NCBI GenBank assembly: GCA_949825065.1
Contig: OX463844.1
Span: 32,527,414 to 32,591,413, forward strand
Source of the DNA: Odontocerum albicorne
Taxonomy: Eukaryota; Arthropoda; Insecta; Trichoptera; Odontoceridae
Reading direction: 5' to 3'
Length of the DNA stretch: 64,000 bases
Shown in pieces: positions 1-12,657 of the stretch. Below the pieces are notes generated by a model. It did no database searches. It was not told the origin of the DNA and saw only the letters and a program-made list of their open reading frames with translations. The position numbers and the translations under genes are program-made. Each line of letters starts with the position of its first letter. Positions within the stretch are counted from its first letter, which is position 1.

Positions 1-300
1 TTTCTTTCTTTTGTATCTCTGTAGTATACTTCTTTTATTCGAAGTATTAATGGTTTTGTAATGTACGTGTGTTTAACGAGGCGTTTTACTTAGTTATTGA
101 AATATGTGTTAGTTGTAATTTATTTACCTTTCGAATTCTTGTTTCTGGTGAGTTAATTTATTTTATTGCATTAAAATCTCTATTTGATCCTTTTTATTAC
201 AGTCTGCTTCTGTTTTATATCTTGATCACTGAGGTATTGCATCGCTGCAGGTGTAACCTGGTCCCTTAGTGAAGTGCTAATCATCTACTATATGTTTGAT

Positions 301-380
301 GACGACCTCCTTGACTAGTTGGTAAGACGCTGATCTTCCACCAGAGGGTTTCAGTTTGATCCTTAATGGTACTTAAAACA
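301..380 (+). repeat. tRNA-derived SINE, head only
   Basis: This is the 5' part of the SINE family that recurs throughout the window. The box A-like stretch is CTAGTTGGTAAGACGC, the anticodon-loop-like CTTCCA follows, and a weak box B (GTTTGATCC) comes next. The LINE-like tail seen in complete copies is missing here. Confidence 0.7.
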
Positions 381-385
381 AAAAA

Positions 386-1620
386 ATATATATGAAAAAG
401 GGTTCCAGTTTAATAACAAAATTCATACGGTAACAATACTCGCATGCGTTAACCTGTGTGAGCGTTGTTGCCTCTTTACGCGCGTTTTATTTCCAACACG
501 TATAATGGTGAATTGTGAGTTTTTTTGCCTATTCCAGTAGTTCTTAACCCGAGGGTTTGATTATTGACGTGGAAGACTATCTCTCCTGCCTGCGCTGTTC
601 AACATATTCAGGTACGTTGAGGGGTGTTAAAAGAACGAAGGAATATATGTTTGATGTTTTTTTCCTCACCAATTCACCGTTAGATAAGTGAATCAACCAT
701 CTTTAACTTGTGCACTCAACATACTCATTTGCTTTGTCCGTGCGGAGCCAATTGAACCTCGTCCACTCACATCGACTGAGTTCGAAACTGGACAAACGTG
801 CAGTCGGATCCTGAATGAGGTGACCTTTAGTTGGAGTTGGTGTAGCTCACGGAGCTCTTTATTTGTCATGGAATCGCATTTCCTGATTATTACTAGTCTT
901 TAATTTGTCTTAAAGTATATATATATATACTTATATACAAAATATAAAAACATTTTTTTGTCTTTCAAACGTTTTCTAGATTCTCCTTAGTTTTATAGGT
1001 TAATGCGAAACTATTAATTCTTGATGACGAATAAAAAAACTAATTTACTTTATTATTTATTGCGTATATCCCTAAAGTAACTGGCTTTTCAAATGAGAAA
1101 AGACATACATGTTTAATTTTCACTCAAGAAATAAAAAAGTTTTATTCCCGATGGTTTCACAGTACCCGGCGAGCATTTGACCAAATGACCTGAGATATAA
1201 AACTTTTTTCTTCAACTCGTGGATAACTTCAGTGCCAATTAATCTCCCATCTGTCTGAGAGCATTTCATGTGGATAAATAAGTCTGACAGTCTTTTATCT
1301 TCTTATAATCGTATCAGTTAACCTGCTGGAGTAAAAGACAAAGCGAAATCACACTCGTTGCTCTCTCGTTTTTTTTCACTTGTTGAAGTATTTTTGGAAC
1401 TAGGTTTCAATGTAATAAGAAAATAATTTTATTCTAGCAAATACCTAAGGATGTCCAAGGCAATACAAAACATATAAAAATACATTAGAAATAAAGTGTT
1501 AAATCCGTATTTATGTAGTAATAATACTAAAATTTATTTATAAATAAAAAATTAAAACAAAAACAAATAATTTATCTGTTCTGATTAGTTACTTTTTGTG
1601 ACGATAACTTATAAATAAAT
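386..1620. other. Unassigned stretch
   Basis: No gene or recognisable element is visible. Base composition is slightly richer in G+C at 660-900, with no coding signal I can identify. From about 1480 it becomes very AT-rich. Confidence 0.4.
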
Positions 1621-1860
1621 AAATAAATAAAGGTTTATTGATAGCAATATAGTATGTACATATTGTAATATATTAAAACACACTTAAAAAACACGTAAAT
1701 TGCAGAAAATACATTTAAAACAGAAGCTATCAAAAAGTCTGGGCTCATCTAATAATAAACCCTCGGCCAAGATACACACCATCAATATAGGGCGAGCCCA
1801 GCCACGGGGACACCAGATGTTTTTCAGTCCACACCTTTGCACATGTATGTTAGAATAAGA
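1621..1860 (-). repeat. Retroposon 3' end with TTTA tail (family A)
   Basis: On the minus strand a moderately conserved block (about 1735-1845) is followed by an AT-rich part and ends in ATAAACC plus repeated TTTA units. The same block and tail recur on the plus strand at 49359-49640, and the block alone at 49958-50131. Three copies with a simple A/T tail suggest the 3' end of a non-LTR retroposon. A 72-codon minus-strand frame over this copy is not convincingly coding. Confidence 0.6.
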
Positions 1861-1899
1861 AGAAAAAAAAGAAAATAAATAGATGGTAGGAAAAAAAAC

Positions 1900-3190
1900 C
1901 AATCCACAAATACCACATCAGATGAATTTTATGTTTAGAATCTTTAACTTTTTAACATTTTAAGTAGAATAATTCCACTTCTTTTCTTTAGGAGTTTTTT
2001 TTTCAAAAATATTTAGCTACATATTGACAAACATTAAAATATTAATTTTGGTAAAGTTATTTTTAGTTTTTTTTTCCAAAGAGCCATGTTAAAATAAAAT
2101 GGTAAAATCAAGCAAGAATTAATTGGTGTGATTGAAGCAGTATAAGTATAATGATACTTGATTTACTATTTATTGGAAAACAAAACAATCAAAAGTAAAA
2201 TAACGAAAGAGCAATTTAACCATCCAACGTGTTTTGACAACATAACACGTGCTCTCGAACCTAATTTCATTAAAATCTATGTCAAATTTGTGTATGATAA
2301 ATTGCGAGTTATATTAAATATATGTCGCTTATAGTAATAGTACGAGTAGAAACTTGGCTACGGCAAAATAAGTACAGAGTATGATTATTTTCAAGTTGTT
2401 ATTAATTTTCTTTTGATTAGGTAAGTTTTTTATTTTCCTTTAACTAATGCTTTAAATGAACACTTTCGAAGGATCGTTAGTTTATTTTATAGAATATTAT
2501 GGACAATATCGGTTTAAGTCAATTTACTCTTATTGTTTTTGTTTATTTAGTGTTAGTAATAATGATTGCATCTTAGGTTTTATTTTTTGCAAGTATTCAA
2601 ATAAAAAAAAAACAAGTAAAAGCTTAAGTGCATAGTCAAACATTTTTGTTCTTGCCCAATTTCATTAATCACTCGAAAATGTATACATTTGTAAAGTTTT
2701 TTAACTTACCTACAAATTTATACGTAAAACAATACGGGATATGTTATGGTCATATACGGGAAGTTTTGCAAATATTATTCTTTATTTGCTATTTATTCTC
2801 TTCGTTCATATATTTGTTGGCACAAAGTTGGCAAAAATCATAAATAAATTATTTTGACGATTCCTATGTCCCATTACGGGTTTATTGTATTAACGGTATT
2901 GTTTAATATACTCGTATATATATTTTTTGCCATCCTCCTTAACTTTATAAAATGTTTCATTTGTGATTCATGTGTTTTATTCCAAAAATAAACAAATACT
3001 CAATCATTGGTCAAAACAAAGAAAAGTACTTTATTTTATTAAACACCAGGAAAGGGAACAAAATATTTTTTTTATTATTTAAAATATAGGAATTTATATA
3101 GTTTTATTTCGTAACTGGTGTTACGATATATATATCCCAAGAATGCTCTAAAATATTTTAATCAGCTACTAAGCCCATAACAATATATTA
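1900..3190. other. AT-rich stretch, nothing recognised
   Basis: Homopolymer runs and short AT-rich words only. No open frame with family resemblance on either strand. Confidence 0.4.
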
Positions 3191-3194
3191 AAAA

Positions 3195-3290
3195 GAAAAA
3201 GGCCTCTACGTGAAACCAGTTCGGGGATTACCGCGAATAGAACTCGGAACGCCTGACTTTCATCAGGTAAGCACGCCAACGTTTTGAATA
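3195..3290 (-). repeat. tRNA-like SINE head fragment, different family
   Basis: On the minus strand the order resembles a tRNA. A box A-like GGCGTGCTTACC is followed by a hairpin with stem CCTGA/TCAGG where the anticodon arm should be. A T-arm-like hairpin follows (CCGAG and CGCGG around TTCTATT). There is no closed acceptor stem, so this is a SINE head or tRNA pseudogene, not a working tRNA. It differs from the abundant Gly-like SINE. Confidence 0.4.
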
Positions 3291-3299
3291 AACGCGTTT

Positions 3300-5030
3300 G
3301 ATGTGAGGTAACTTATTGAACAACGCTTTGTAAATTATATCGTATTTGTAAAATGAAATCGTTTCATATTTTTAAAACGATAAATTTTTCAAAACTTGGT
3401 TGCAAATATGATCGCACAAATTTCAAAAAGTTTACGCCGACAAGCCTGCCTATTTTTATAAGTTTTACGAAAATATTTGGATAAATCGGAAATTCGTTTG
3501 AAATAGCACTCAAAACTACTTCGAATATCTGATTGAAAGCTTTGAATAAGGCAAATAGGGGTTTTCTTTGTTATTTCACGAATGTCGCAAACCTGACCAA
3601 AATTCATGATCAATATATTTTCTTTGACAAACTTAAATAATTTCTATTTTATGTCGAGTGCAACAAAATAAAAAAAAGACTTAATCTTTATACCTTCCTA
3701 TACACAGATCTGTTGTTTTTTTACACCGTACACCTCGTCCTGCATGTTTTTTATTTTTTCGCGCTTCTCACTTTTCCCGAACATTTTTTCTCTTTATATA
3801 TTTAACTTAACATACAACTTGACTTACTAGATTTGTCCGAATCATTTAAGCATTTACATATTCCTTTCTTAATTCTGACACAATAACAAAGCTATGAGAG
3901 TTTATTCAAAATACGGCTTTTGACACTATGGAAATGAATTGACGAGTATAATCAAGAATACTACAAATGAGTTAGGTATACTAAAAAAATAAGTTTTGCA
4001 GCTTTTATTTAAAATGTAATTTGATTTCCGCCTCACATAAAAATATGTTTTAATAGTTGCTGTATAAAAATATATGTGTATAAACAAGAAAAAGCAGTTT
4101 TGAAAAACATAAAATCGATTGAAGACACTATAGAAAACCATTATTTTACTCCTGAACTCCGAACATGTTGAGTTACTCTGAAAACAAGGATTTTATAATA
4201 TTTAATTGGTTCCTTCATTAAATTTACAAAAAAGAGCAACGATCAATCATTTAAATTGACAGTGATTGTGAGAGAAAACAAAAGAAATATAATTCCTCGG
4301 CTGAAAACTTTTTAAAGTTTCTCCTTTGTGATTTTATTTTCAATTCTTTTCCTTGGGTTACCCCAGTTGCTTAAGCGAGGTTCTGTTTTCCTGGCGAGGG
4401 CTTTTAATTTTTTGCCTTTACCTTTGAAAGGGACGCCTGTAAAGACAAAAAGCGTAAGTTTTTTTTCCTTAAGACTTCTCGGTATTACGGATCGAAATTC
4501 CTGAGTGGTTTGATTCCTCGCAAAAACAAAGTGAAATTACTTCTATTGAAACTATGTCATTTACGTGTATTCATTGATAACTTTCTTAAACGTATTAATA
4601 ATTTAAAAAATATCTTCTCATTTTAATTCCTAGGTGTTCATAATATACTTTCGATATTTTTTTTATTGTTCATTTTGTTTTTCTTGTTGACCTGTTATTA
4701 TAATTAATTAATGACCTTACTGTTATGAATAACCAGTTAATCTTTCCAAATAGTCTTCCTCTCAATATTTTCCTATCAAAACGCCATGTTTAAAATTCGA
4801 CTCTTATGTCTTACCCCAAAATAAATGTTTACTATAGTCATTAGAGGGAATAAATACATATCGTAGGACATACACAAAAAGTGACAATTTTTTTTATCAA
4901 TTCGTCTTATTTATTTTAACTTTTAAATGAAAGCGTTTAAGTAAGTATAAAATTACAATTCCATCAATATGATTTAAAACTTTTCCAATTTATATATTTT
5001 TTGTGATTGTTAGCCTTTCTCCGGATTATT
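3300..5030. other. Unassigned AT-rich stretch
   Basis: No gene or repeat recognised. Short open frames here lack any family motif. Confidence 0.4.
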
Positions 5031-5032
5031 TC

Positions 5033-5220
5033 TCCTCGTGCCTTAGTGGTAAGGATGCTTGTTGGAACCAGATTGGGACCGTTGGTTGGGCCCGTTGGGA
5101 CCCAATTTTTTTGCATAAAAGATTTAAGCTTAGGGTCTCTTTAACATCTTTCTAGTTGATTGAAAGACATTGCCACAATAAACCCGCCAGGTTTTACTGC
5201 ATACAACGAAAGTGTAAAAG
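5033..5220 (+). repeat. tRNA-derived SINE with LINE-like tail
   Basis: The head starts CCTCGTGCCTTAGTGGTAAG and box B is disrupted by a local reduplication of GTTGGGACC-type words (5080-5103). The tail is recognisable: a TTCTAGTTGATTGAAAGA-like stretch, then CAATAAACCCGCCAGGTT and CAACGAAAGTGTAA. It is an old copy. Confidence 0.75.
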
Positions 5221-7328
5221 AACAACAAACAACAATATTTATGTATACTCGTATTTTAAAAAGTGTTTTATAACATTTCATTTATACTATCAATATTTTA
5301 ATATTGTAATTTATTATTATACCTTATATTGTACATGGTTCCTTGGCAATACATATTACAAATTGCAATATTGTTGAACATTAACGTTGTATGCATTTTT
5401 ATATTTAATTTGAAAAATGCAATAAATTAGTTACATAAAAAAATCGTATATAAACAAAAAATTACTAATTAGTTTTTTTATACATATCTCAAGTACATTA
5501 TATAATACGAAGCTTATTGCTAGAAAATTAACGTTTTTAAAATATGCTAAGTGTTAAATGAATTGTGTGAACTGGTTGAATATCAAAATAATGAAATGAA
5601 AATACATAAAACAGTACATCCATTTCTCAAATATTAACAATATACGAGTACATTCATTACATTTGATAACTCGAGTGAATACCGAGTTGGTTGAACTTAC
5701 ATAAAATATATTGAGGTCACCGATGGATGGAGGGTGCCATGGCCAGTAAAATACTGAATAGAGGTCGACAGTTAAAATGAACTTGATGTGTGAAATGTGT
5801 TACAAAAATATTAATAAAGATCACTAAATCTTATTCTTTTTCTGGAGACAGTTCTTTTAATATATTTTTTTCTTTATCTGTATATGCACCATATGGTGTT
5901 GATTTGCAGCGTCTTGCCATTGTAGCTCTTAACGGTCGTCGTCATTTGTCAACGGCGGACCTTATTGACAATGTGGTTATCGTTTGTATTATTTGCAATT
6001 GGCCATACCATCTTATGCGATCTTCTCAAGTTCTTTCCGTTGATTCCACATTCAGGCTGCCTCGAAAAGAGTGTTTCTTTTATATATTTTATGTATTATA
6101 CAATATATAACATTAACTTGATTTTAAAACATAAGGCTCCTCTGATATTTGAAATTTAAAATGACCTGTACCTTAAATTTACTGTTCTTCACTTTTACCA
6201 CTTACCGGACTTAATAATTGTTTATTATGTTGTTTTTCCTTCTCAATTTTCATCATAATCCCATGGGTTCAATCCAAACTTAAATCTAAAAATTATATTC
6301 TAAAGTTCATTTAACCTTAAAAAGATATCTTTCAAATATTTCTCTCTATATCGCGGAAAGTAATCAGAATATTTTACTTAAGGGAGATATTCAAGAAAAA
6401 AAACTCATTTTGTAGCCCAAGCTTCTTGTGTTTTGATAAATTGTGGTGTTTTCTTCTTGTACTTTACTTAGGGTTATGCTTATTTATTTGATTTAGTGTT
6501 TTTTATAAAGCTCTTCTAAGGAGAAATGGTTTTGATTTATTTTTCATATAAAAATCTTTTGGATGTAATTTCAATCGATGATTTTTTTTCTCTCTCATTG
6601 AAACTGGTTATTTTCGACGAATATTGCAACTCAAAAAACTTACTTATATTTCAAAACCGTAATTTTTGCCAGTTCGACTCATTAATTCAATAACGTACTA
6701 AAAATAAGGATATTTTGATCAAGCGGAGAAACACATTGCTATTATTAAATTTTTATGTCGTTCCATTAATTCGTTTCCGTTTTCGGAATTGTCAATTATG
6801 CTACGTTTTTCCATTAAAAGGTAACATATATCGCCCAGCCATTTCGAGAAATTTCATCCTTGCATCTAATCACCCATTTTCGAAGTCTGAATTCAATATT
6901 TCAACATATTTTTTAAAGTTCTTTTTAACTGCATTAGTTCATAAATGAAACCAATTTATTACCGAAAAGAAAAAAAAATATATATAAGGGTTTCAAAACA
7001 CTGCTATCGCTTAACCTGCCCACGAAGAGAATGCCACAAATTCTTTCCATTGAGCCCCGTCAGCTGCAAGCTGCCTTACTTCCTTTCAAATAAAGTCCGA
7101 TTCTAAGAATTACTGTCAAAATACTAGCGAAATTAAAATATTCTTAGAAGAGTTTTCATTATTTCCGTTTCTTATTATATCACAAAATAATTATTATGTA
7201 TATCAAAGTTTCTTTAAAGTTTATCTTTTGATAAATGGCTTCCATTGTGAAATGTTTAAGCATTTATAACGGCATACATTAATAACGGTTATATCTGGCT
7301 AAATTATAGTGCATATTGGAGTACTTCA
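5221..7328. other. Unassigned stretch
   Basis: AT-rich with no recognised element. A 106-codon frame at 5790-6110 has no motif I know and its composition follows the surrounding DNA, so I do not call it a gene. Confidence 0.4.
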
Positions 7329-7536
7329 TCGCGCCTTTCTGCACACGGTGAGGCTTGGTAATTACACCACTGTTTGAACATCGCGCCTTTCTGCACACGG
7401 TGAGGCTTGGTAATTACACCACTGTTTGAACATCGCGCCTTTCTGCACACGGTGAGGCTTGGTAATTACACCACTGTTTGAACATCGCGCCTTTCTGCAC
7501 ACGGTGAGGCTTGGTAATTATACCACTGTTTGAACA
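7329..7536 (+). repeat. Tandem array, four 52-bp units
   Basis: Units run 7329-7380, 7381-7432, 7433-7484 and 7485-7536. The first three are identical and the fourth differs by one C-to-T change at about 7521. Each begins TCGCGCCTTTCTGCACACGG and is about 50% G+C, well above its surroundings. The near identity implies very recent expansion or conversion. Confidence 0.97.
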
Positions 7537-7731
7537 GATAGTTGAAGCTCAGCTATCAGCTGTTATTAGGTTAGAGATTAGCTCATCTGTGCAAAGTTAA
7601 ATAAATGTGCTAAGTGCTAAAAATGTTCCCGAATTCTACCTATTTTGAGATATTTGGGAATGTATAGGATTGTCAAGTAATGGTTCAAAAGGATTGATTT
7701 TATAGGGCTAAATATAATTCTAACTTGATTA

Positions 7732-7779
7732 TTTGTGTACATAGAGACATGTCCATTTGTGTACATAGAGATATGTCAA
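7732..7779 (+). repeat. Two 24-bp direct repeats
   Basis: The unit TTTGTGTACATAGAGACATG plus four bases occurs twice in tandem (7732-7755, 7756-7779) with small differences. Confidence 0.85.
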
Positions 7780-9075
7780 TTAAACTTCATTATTTTGTGT
7801 AATAAATGTTTTTTTTTTAATTCCATTTCATGAAAATGAGACATTTCATCGAATTTGGGGTGTTTTATTATATTATAAAATAGTTTTTCAAATTCAATAT
7901 TTGGTTTTAGTACATACGATTATATACTTTCAAAATTTCATTCACTTGGTCTAATCATGCTTTTGTCGTTCGTTTTCTACCACGCCTCACTCATGCTTGA
8001 ATTATAAGTTTTTAAAGTGTGTTGTTTAATATGTTGAAATCACATTAACGTGCTTTTTTCACCCTACTCAACACATCACTAATATAATTAAATTTATCAC
8101 AGAACTTTTTATCGGAATAAAAGGTTAATATTTTTACATAATGTCCGGTTCTATTTTAACAAAACAAATTAATAGATTAACTTCGTATCTAAAATACAGT
8201 GATATGACAATAGACAGCCCAAGGATTGGATGTATTGAATCGATTTTTATGTTAAATATGAGAACCTGTTTTAATTTAGAAAGTATAAGTTTGTGAATAT
8301 TAAACATACGTCTATCACTTTGGATATCGCTAAAATCCATACCCTTTAAGTTGGACCCCCACATCGTACGTCCTATTACGTCGATCTAATATAGTCGAAT
8401 TATGTACGTTTCACAGCCGCATGCAATTACTATACACATTGTGGTTTTATACACTTTGAGTAAAGTAGTTTAGTAGACATAAATTGATTTGATTGCTGGC
8501 ATCAGTGAGAATACGTTTTATTTGCAACACTAAGGCGCTCATTAATTTTCTTATATTCCTCGTGAATGTTTGTTATTTGGATCCCAGATATGTGAAGACA
8601 TCCATTCATATAAAGTTTCCCTAAAATGTGAATATCTTGAAATAAAGGAACAATCTTAGAAGATTTAAACAAGTATTTATATATATACATTTAATGATAG
8701 TCACTTTTGATTTTTAATATATTCTGTTATTTAACTTGAAAAATATTCTCGAAACAATATAACTTGAAACAATTCATTGTCTCAGGATCTGGGGAAACTT
8801 GAATGGATAGAAGTCGGATTCTAACAGCCATTTATATGTTTCGCGTAGGTGATAACGCGTATTATTATATTGTATGAATTATATTTGAATTCATAATACA
8901 TAATGAACCTCAAAAGCTCACAGAGTCGTCGTATTAATTTGTGAATAGTATATGTTGCACCTAGGCCCTAAATAAATCAGCCAGTTGTCTCAAGTGTTAA
9001 CTAAACCAACAAAAATTATATTTAATGTATTGTTTATAGTAAAGGCATTAAAATTGTGGAGGGTATAACGACAAT
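7780..9075. other. Unassigned AT-rich stretch
   Basis: No gene or repeat recognised. Minus-strand frames at 8134-8364 and 8502-8690 show no family resemblance. Confidence 0.4.
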
Positions 9076-9242
9076 GTAATTTGTTTTTATCAAACACTGT
9101 TAATTCCACTTTTTGTAGCAGTATAACCCTACCCTAAACAAGTCTTGTTTGTGCTACCCTGATGATGAGGGGAAAGCCTTGAAACCGGTACGCTTATACC
9201 GTTAAAAAAGTGGAATAAACAGTGTTTGATAAAACAAATTAC
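9076..9242 (+). mobile_element. Hairpin element with hammerhead-like core (Penelope-like terminus)
   Basis: Arms of about 38 bp at 9076-9114 and 9203-9242 are nearly perfect reverse complements. The enclosed loop carries, in order: a 6-bp stem GTAGCA (9115-9120) with TGCTAC (9152-9157); CTGATGA (9159-9165); a weak 4-bp hairpin GAGG/CCTT (9167-9180); GAAAC (9181-9185); and a 5-bp hairpin CGGTA/TACCG (9186-9201). CTGATGA followed by GAAAC is the conserved core of hammerhead ribozymes, which are known in the terminal repeats of Penelope-like retroelements. The extra hairpin after GAAAC is not canonical, so self-cleavage is only a possibility. Confidence 0.55.
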
Positions 9243-9648
9243 AACAAGAATTATTCGAATAACCGTTAAAATAGTTTTTCATGGATTCAATATATTGGAT
9301 CAAAAACTATGTAAATGAGATTCTTATTCATCTTTCTCTAAAAGTGTGTTTTCTAGTCCCATTTTTTTTATCATGAGTGTCCTCGACTTTTTCTATCATC
9401 ATTTCCAGATGTTGTTAAGTAAAACATTTTGTTTCCTTTTAATACCTTTGCAAACCATGATCTTTTCTTTGTTTAAGAAATTTGGAAGGCCATATTTTCA
9501 TCGCACACACACATGCAAAAAATATGATTCTCTTCAAATTTTAATTTCATAATGATTCAGATTAAACTTTATATCGTACAAATTAAGACATACTACTAAA
9601 TCAAAGAATCATAAAAATATTTGAAGTCAATAATGAATGGACTATTTC

Positions 9649-9931
9649 ATTACACTTGGGTTGTATATGGTACAGTAAAATCGGTGAGTTTAGTATTAAC
9701 CTTCTCCCCAAGTTATTTCCATTTGAAATGCCATTTCTAGAACCATAACTTTTTACTCCAAAACCGTCAATAATCATACGTAGTCATTACAATATTACAC
9801 TTGGGTTGTATACAGTAAAATCGGTGAGTTTAGTATCAACCTTCTTCCCAAGCTATTTCCATTTGAAATTCCATTTCTAGAACCATAACCTTTTACTCCA
9901 AAACCGTCAGTTATACGTAGTCATTACAATA
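9649..9931 (+). repeat. Tandem duplication, two copies of about 140 bp
   Basis: Copy 1 (9649-9793) and copy 2 (9794-9931) both start ATTACACTTGGGTTGTATA and end ACGTAGTCATTACAAT. They differ by a few substitutions and small indels. No coding capacity is seen. Confidence 0.95.
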
Positions 9932-10091
9932 CCATTATCAATTGATTATATTTATTTTGAGTTTTAAATGCAAACATTTAAGGTAAATTTTATTATGTAA
10001 TATAATATTAAAATATTTCAATGCAATGTGATTCAATTCTAACCTTTACCATATTTTTATTTTACACTTAAATCATTTAAATCACAACATA

Positions 10092-10237
10092 GAGGGTTTA
10101 TTGTTATATAGTATTTTTTCAACCAACTAGAAAAGTGTTAAATCCAGCCTTTAGAAAAAATCAGACAAGCACCACCCGAAAAAGCCCGCAACTCCCGGTC
10201 TGGAAGACATGTTTTACCAACGATGCAACGAAAGTCG
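10092..10237 (-). repeat. tRNA-derived SINE, degenerate
   Basis: On the minus strand the head has GGTAAAACATGTCTTCCAGA followed by GGGAGTTGCGGG. The tail contains the reversed CTAGTTGGTTGAAAA and AATAAACCC blocks. Box B is damaged. Confidence 0.7.
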
Positions 10238-10419
10238 TTCACGGGGAACTATCAATCTTTTAGATTATTTTTGTGCTGGGTCAAAGCAAATACTTCATGT
10301 ACTTTTCTAGTTCTTAGAATAAATTACCCCCTAAATATCATGCAGAGACAGGCTCTTAAATATGTTTTCTATAACTTATAATTTCCTGATAGGTTCCATT
10401 TAAATTTCTTTGTTAACTG

Positions 10420-10500
10420 TTGTCTGGTTGGTTAGTAGAAATTTTCACCTGGCAATGAACCCGCCAAATTGTTTTACAAGTGTTAAATAAATAAAAATAT
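10420..10500 (+). repeat. LINE/SINE 3' tail fragment
   Basis: Contains GTCTGGTTGGTTAGTAGAAA, ACCTGGCAATGAACCCGCCA and AAGTGTTAAATAAATAAAA. It is closer to the LINE 3' end at 40348-40440 than to the SINE tails, so it may be a 5'-truncated LINE copy. Confidence 0.65.
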
Positions 10501-11040
10501 ACTCTATAAAACTTAACTTGATTGCTGATATACTGCTTAAGCATTTACCCACCACCTGTGTTTTTTTAGAGTTATTAGTTAAATTATGTTATTTTTTTGT
10601 TGTTCTTTGTTTGGAGACGGATCTGGGATCTTCCTACATCTTTGCTATAAATTTCAAATTTCAACAATGACAGAATACAATGAAACCGACCCTTATCCAT
10701 TTGTTCAATTATTTTCAGATGATTAAGCGTCAATATCTGCAATGTTACGAGTATGATATCTAGAAGGGTGTGATCGTTTCCTCACAAGTGACATGGAGTG
10801 ATGCTAAGTATCTGAACGGCTTTAAATAAGGGCATAAATAGCACACCGATTTTACCACTCGAGAAGCCGATGTGAGAAATACATTCTTTTAAGTCCATTA
10901 AATATGCTACATTATATGAATATATTATTCCCAGATCGTAAAATGGTTAATTGTGGTTGTATAAATATTTTGGTTTGATTTCGTTCGTCATATTATGATA
11001 TATGTTTTGCAAAACTGAATGAAAATTTTGATTGAATGTG
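10501..11040. other. Unassigned stretch
   Basis: No gene or element recognised. Confidence 0.4.
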
Positions 11041-11365
11041 CTATAAACTGGTATGTTAAGTAAGGTAAAAAGAGCACATTTAGGTGGTTTGGGCATGTTG
11101 AACGGATAGGTGTCGAAAGCCTTACTTTACAAATTTATAATGTAAGCATAGATGGAAGTCATGATAGAAGACGACGAAAGAAAAGACGACCGAGAAAAGC
11201 ATTGATTGACCAAGTAAATTAAATTTTGGAATAATGAATTGTATGTGACGATATATGGAAGTGGAGGGAGCGAAGGAAGTATGCCGTGAGAGAAAAGTTT
11301 TGTGTTCTGTCTTCTCTACCGTACCAACAGTACAACGGTGGGATGGTATGTATGTACAATATATC
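11041..11365 (+). pseudogene. Non-LTR reverse transcriptase C-terminal fragment (family R)
   Basis: Translation across several frames gives the tail shared by all family R copies here. It has an LRWFGHVER-like segment, then arginine-rich RRPRKALIDQVN, then a segment ending before ATGGTATGTATGTAC. In full-length insect elements of this type the region lies C-terminal to the reverse transcriptase domain. It has frameshifts and stops and no RT catalytic box. Sister copies lie at 19.9, 26.7, 29.9, 43.5, 46.9, 55.2, 60.2 and 62.6 kb. Confidence 0.7.
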
Positions 11366-12473
11366 TGCTAGTCGAGAATTCCATTAAACTCGCGTTCTTT
11401 TTAGATCGCAAAAACGGCATCGCTCTTAAAAAATATTTTACATTTACATTAAGGTGTTACGTAAAAAATGTTATTTTTAAGTGGTCAACACAAAATGTAA
11501 TTGTTTATTTTTAAAGAATTTTGTATTTTTGAATTCTTATGTAACCTCTCAAAACATTCGATTTGTCATTGCAAACATATTGGAAAGCGTGACCCGGAGA
11601 CAACGTTGTCTTCAGACCCATTAATTGAGCCTTCGGGTTGAAGAATCATTGAAGTAGGCAGTCGCATACATCTAACCTTCGAGCGTTGTTATCAGACACT
11701 TTTACCGGATTGTATTATTTTAAATCAACTTTTAAGATTGCAAAAAAATGGTATAACTCGTACGGGACAGATATCTCAGTTGAATGATTATCAAAAGATT
11801 TATGATTTGATAACGTATACATATTTGAAAAATAATATTTTGATATTAAAAAATGTTTTACATCTAAGTTTTATGTCATTTATTTGTAATGCACAATTTG
11901 CCATTTTTAAGTGATCATAATAAAAAAATATGAATATTTCAAAATAATGATTATTACAATTATCCAAATCTATCCGGAACACTCTGAAGATTGTCTGTCG
12001 GATTTGAAATAATAGATGTCGCACTATTTTTTTTCACTTTTGTAAATAAAATGAGGCGCGTGCTGTAATAATTCAATTTTATATAATAGTTATATTTATT
12101 TATTTTTATCTACATTCTGATATTGCGTTGAATAGTCGCAAGTGATGGTTTAAGTTAAGAACGATATTATTGCATTTAGTATGGTCTTTTATTTATAAAA
12201 TTTACTCAAAATATGTTTATAGGAGTAGTAAGTAATTAACCTCTTGTACATTTTATAAACATGCACCGTTTTATAACATAACACTTCAGAAATGCTATAA
12301 AAAACTGAAAGCGTGCATGGCATGGGTTGATCGTTTAGTTATTTTATTATATATAAATCAAAAACATCGAACTCAAGCTCAATATAATCTGTTTCTGAGA
12401 ATTATTACGCATTCGAGATCTTCGGCAAAGTGACCTCAATTTTATCAAACTTCGTAAATTTTCTTACTATATT
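11366..12473. other. Unassigned stretch
   Basis: No gene or repeat recognised. Confidence 0.4.
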
Positions 12474-12657
12474 TGACTTCCTCCGTGTCCTAGTAAGCCA
12501 GGATACTAATCCGGGGGAACCCTATTTATTTTATTAAGGATTCAAATCTGTCTTTTGTTTAAGGTCTCATTTAACATGTTTCTGGTTGTTTGGAAGAGAT
12601 GGTCACATGGCGATAAACCCGCCAGGTTGTACTATATATATAATGAAAGAATAATAC
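12474..12657 (+). repeat. tRNA-derived SINE
   Basis: The head TTCCTCCGTGTCCTAGTAAG has lost most of its anticodon and box B region. The tail is well kept: TTTCTGGTTGTTTGGAAGAG, CACATGGCGATAAACCCGCC and a terminal AATGAAAGAATAAT. Confidence 0.8.

Noticed and set aside
5790..6110. 106-codon open frame
   Set aside because: No motif or family resemblance, AT-driven composition and a competing overlapping frame. Chance open reading is the simplest explanation.
7329..7536. CRISPR-like array
   Set aside because: The 52-bp units abut directly with no unique spacers, and the DNA is eukaryotic.
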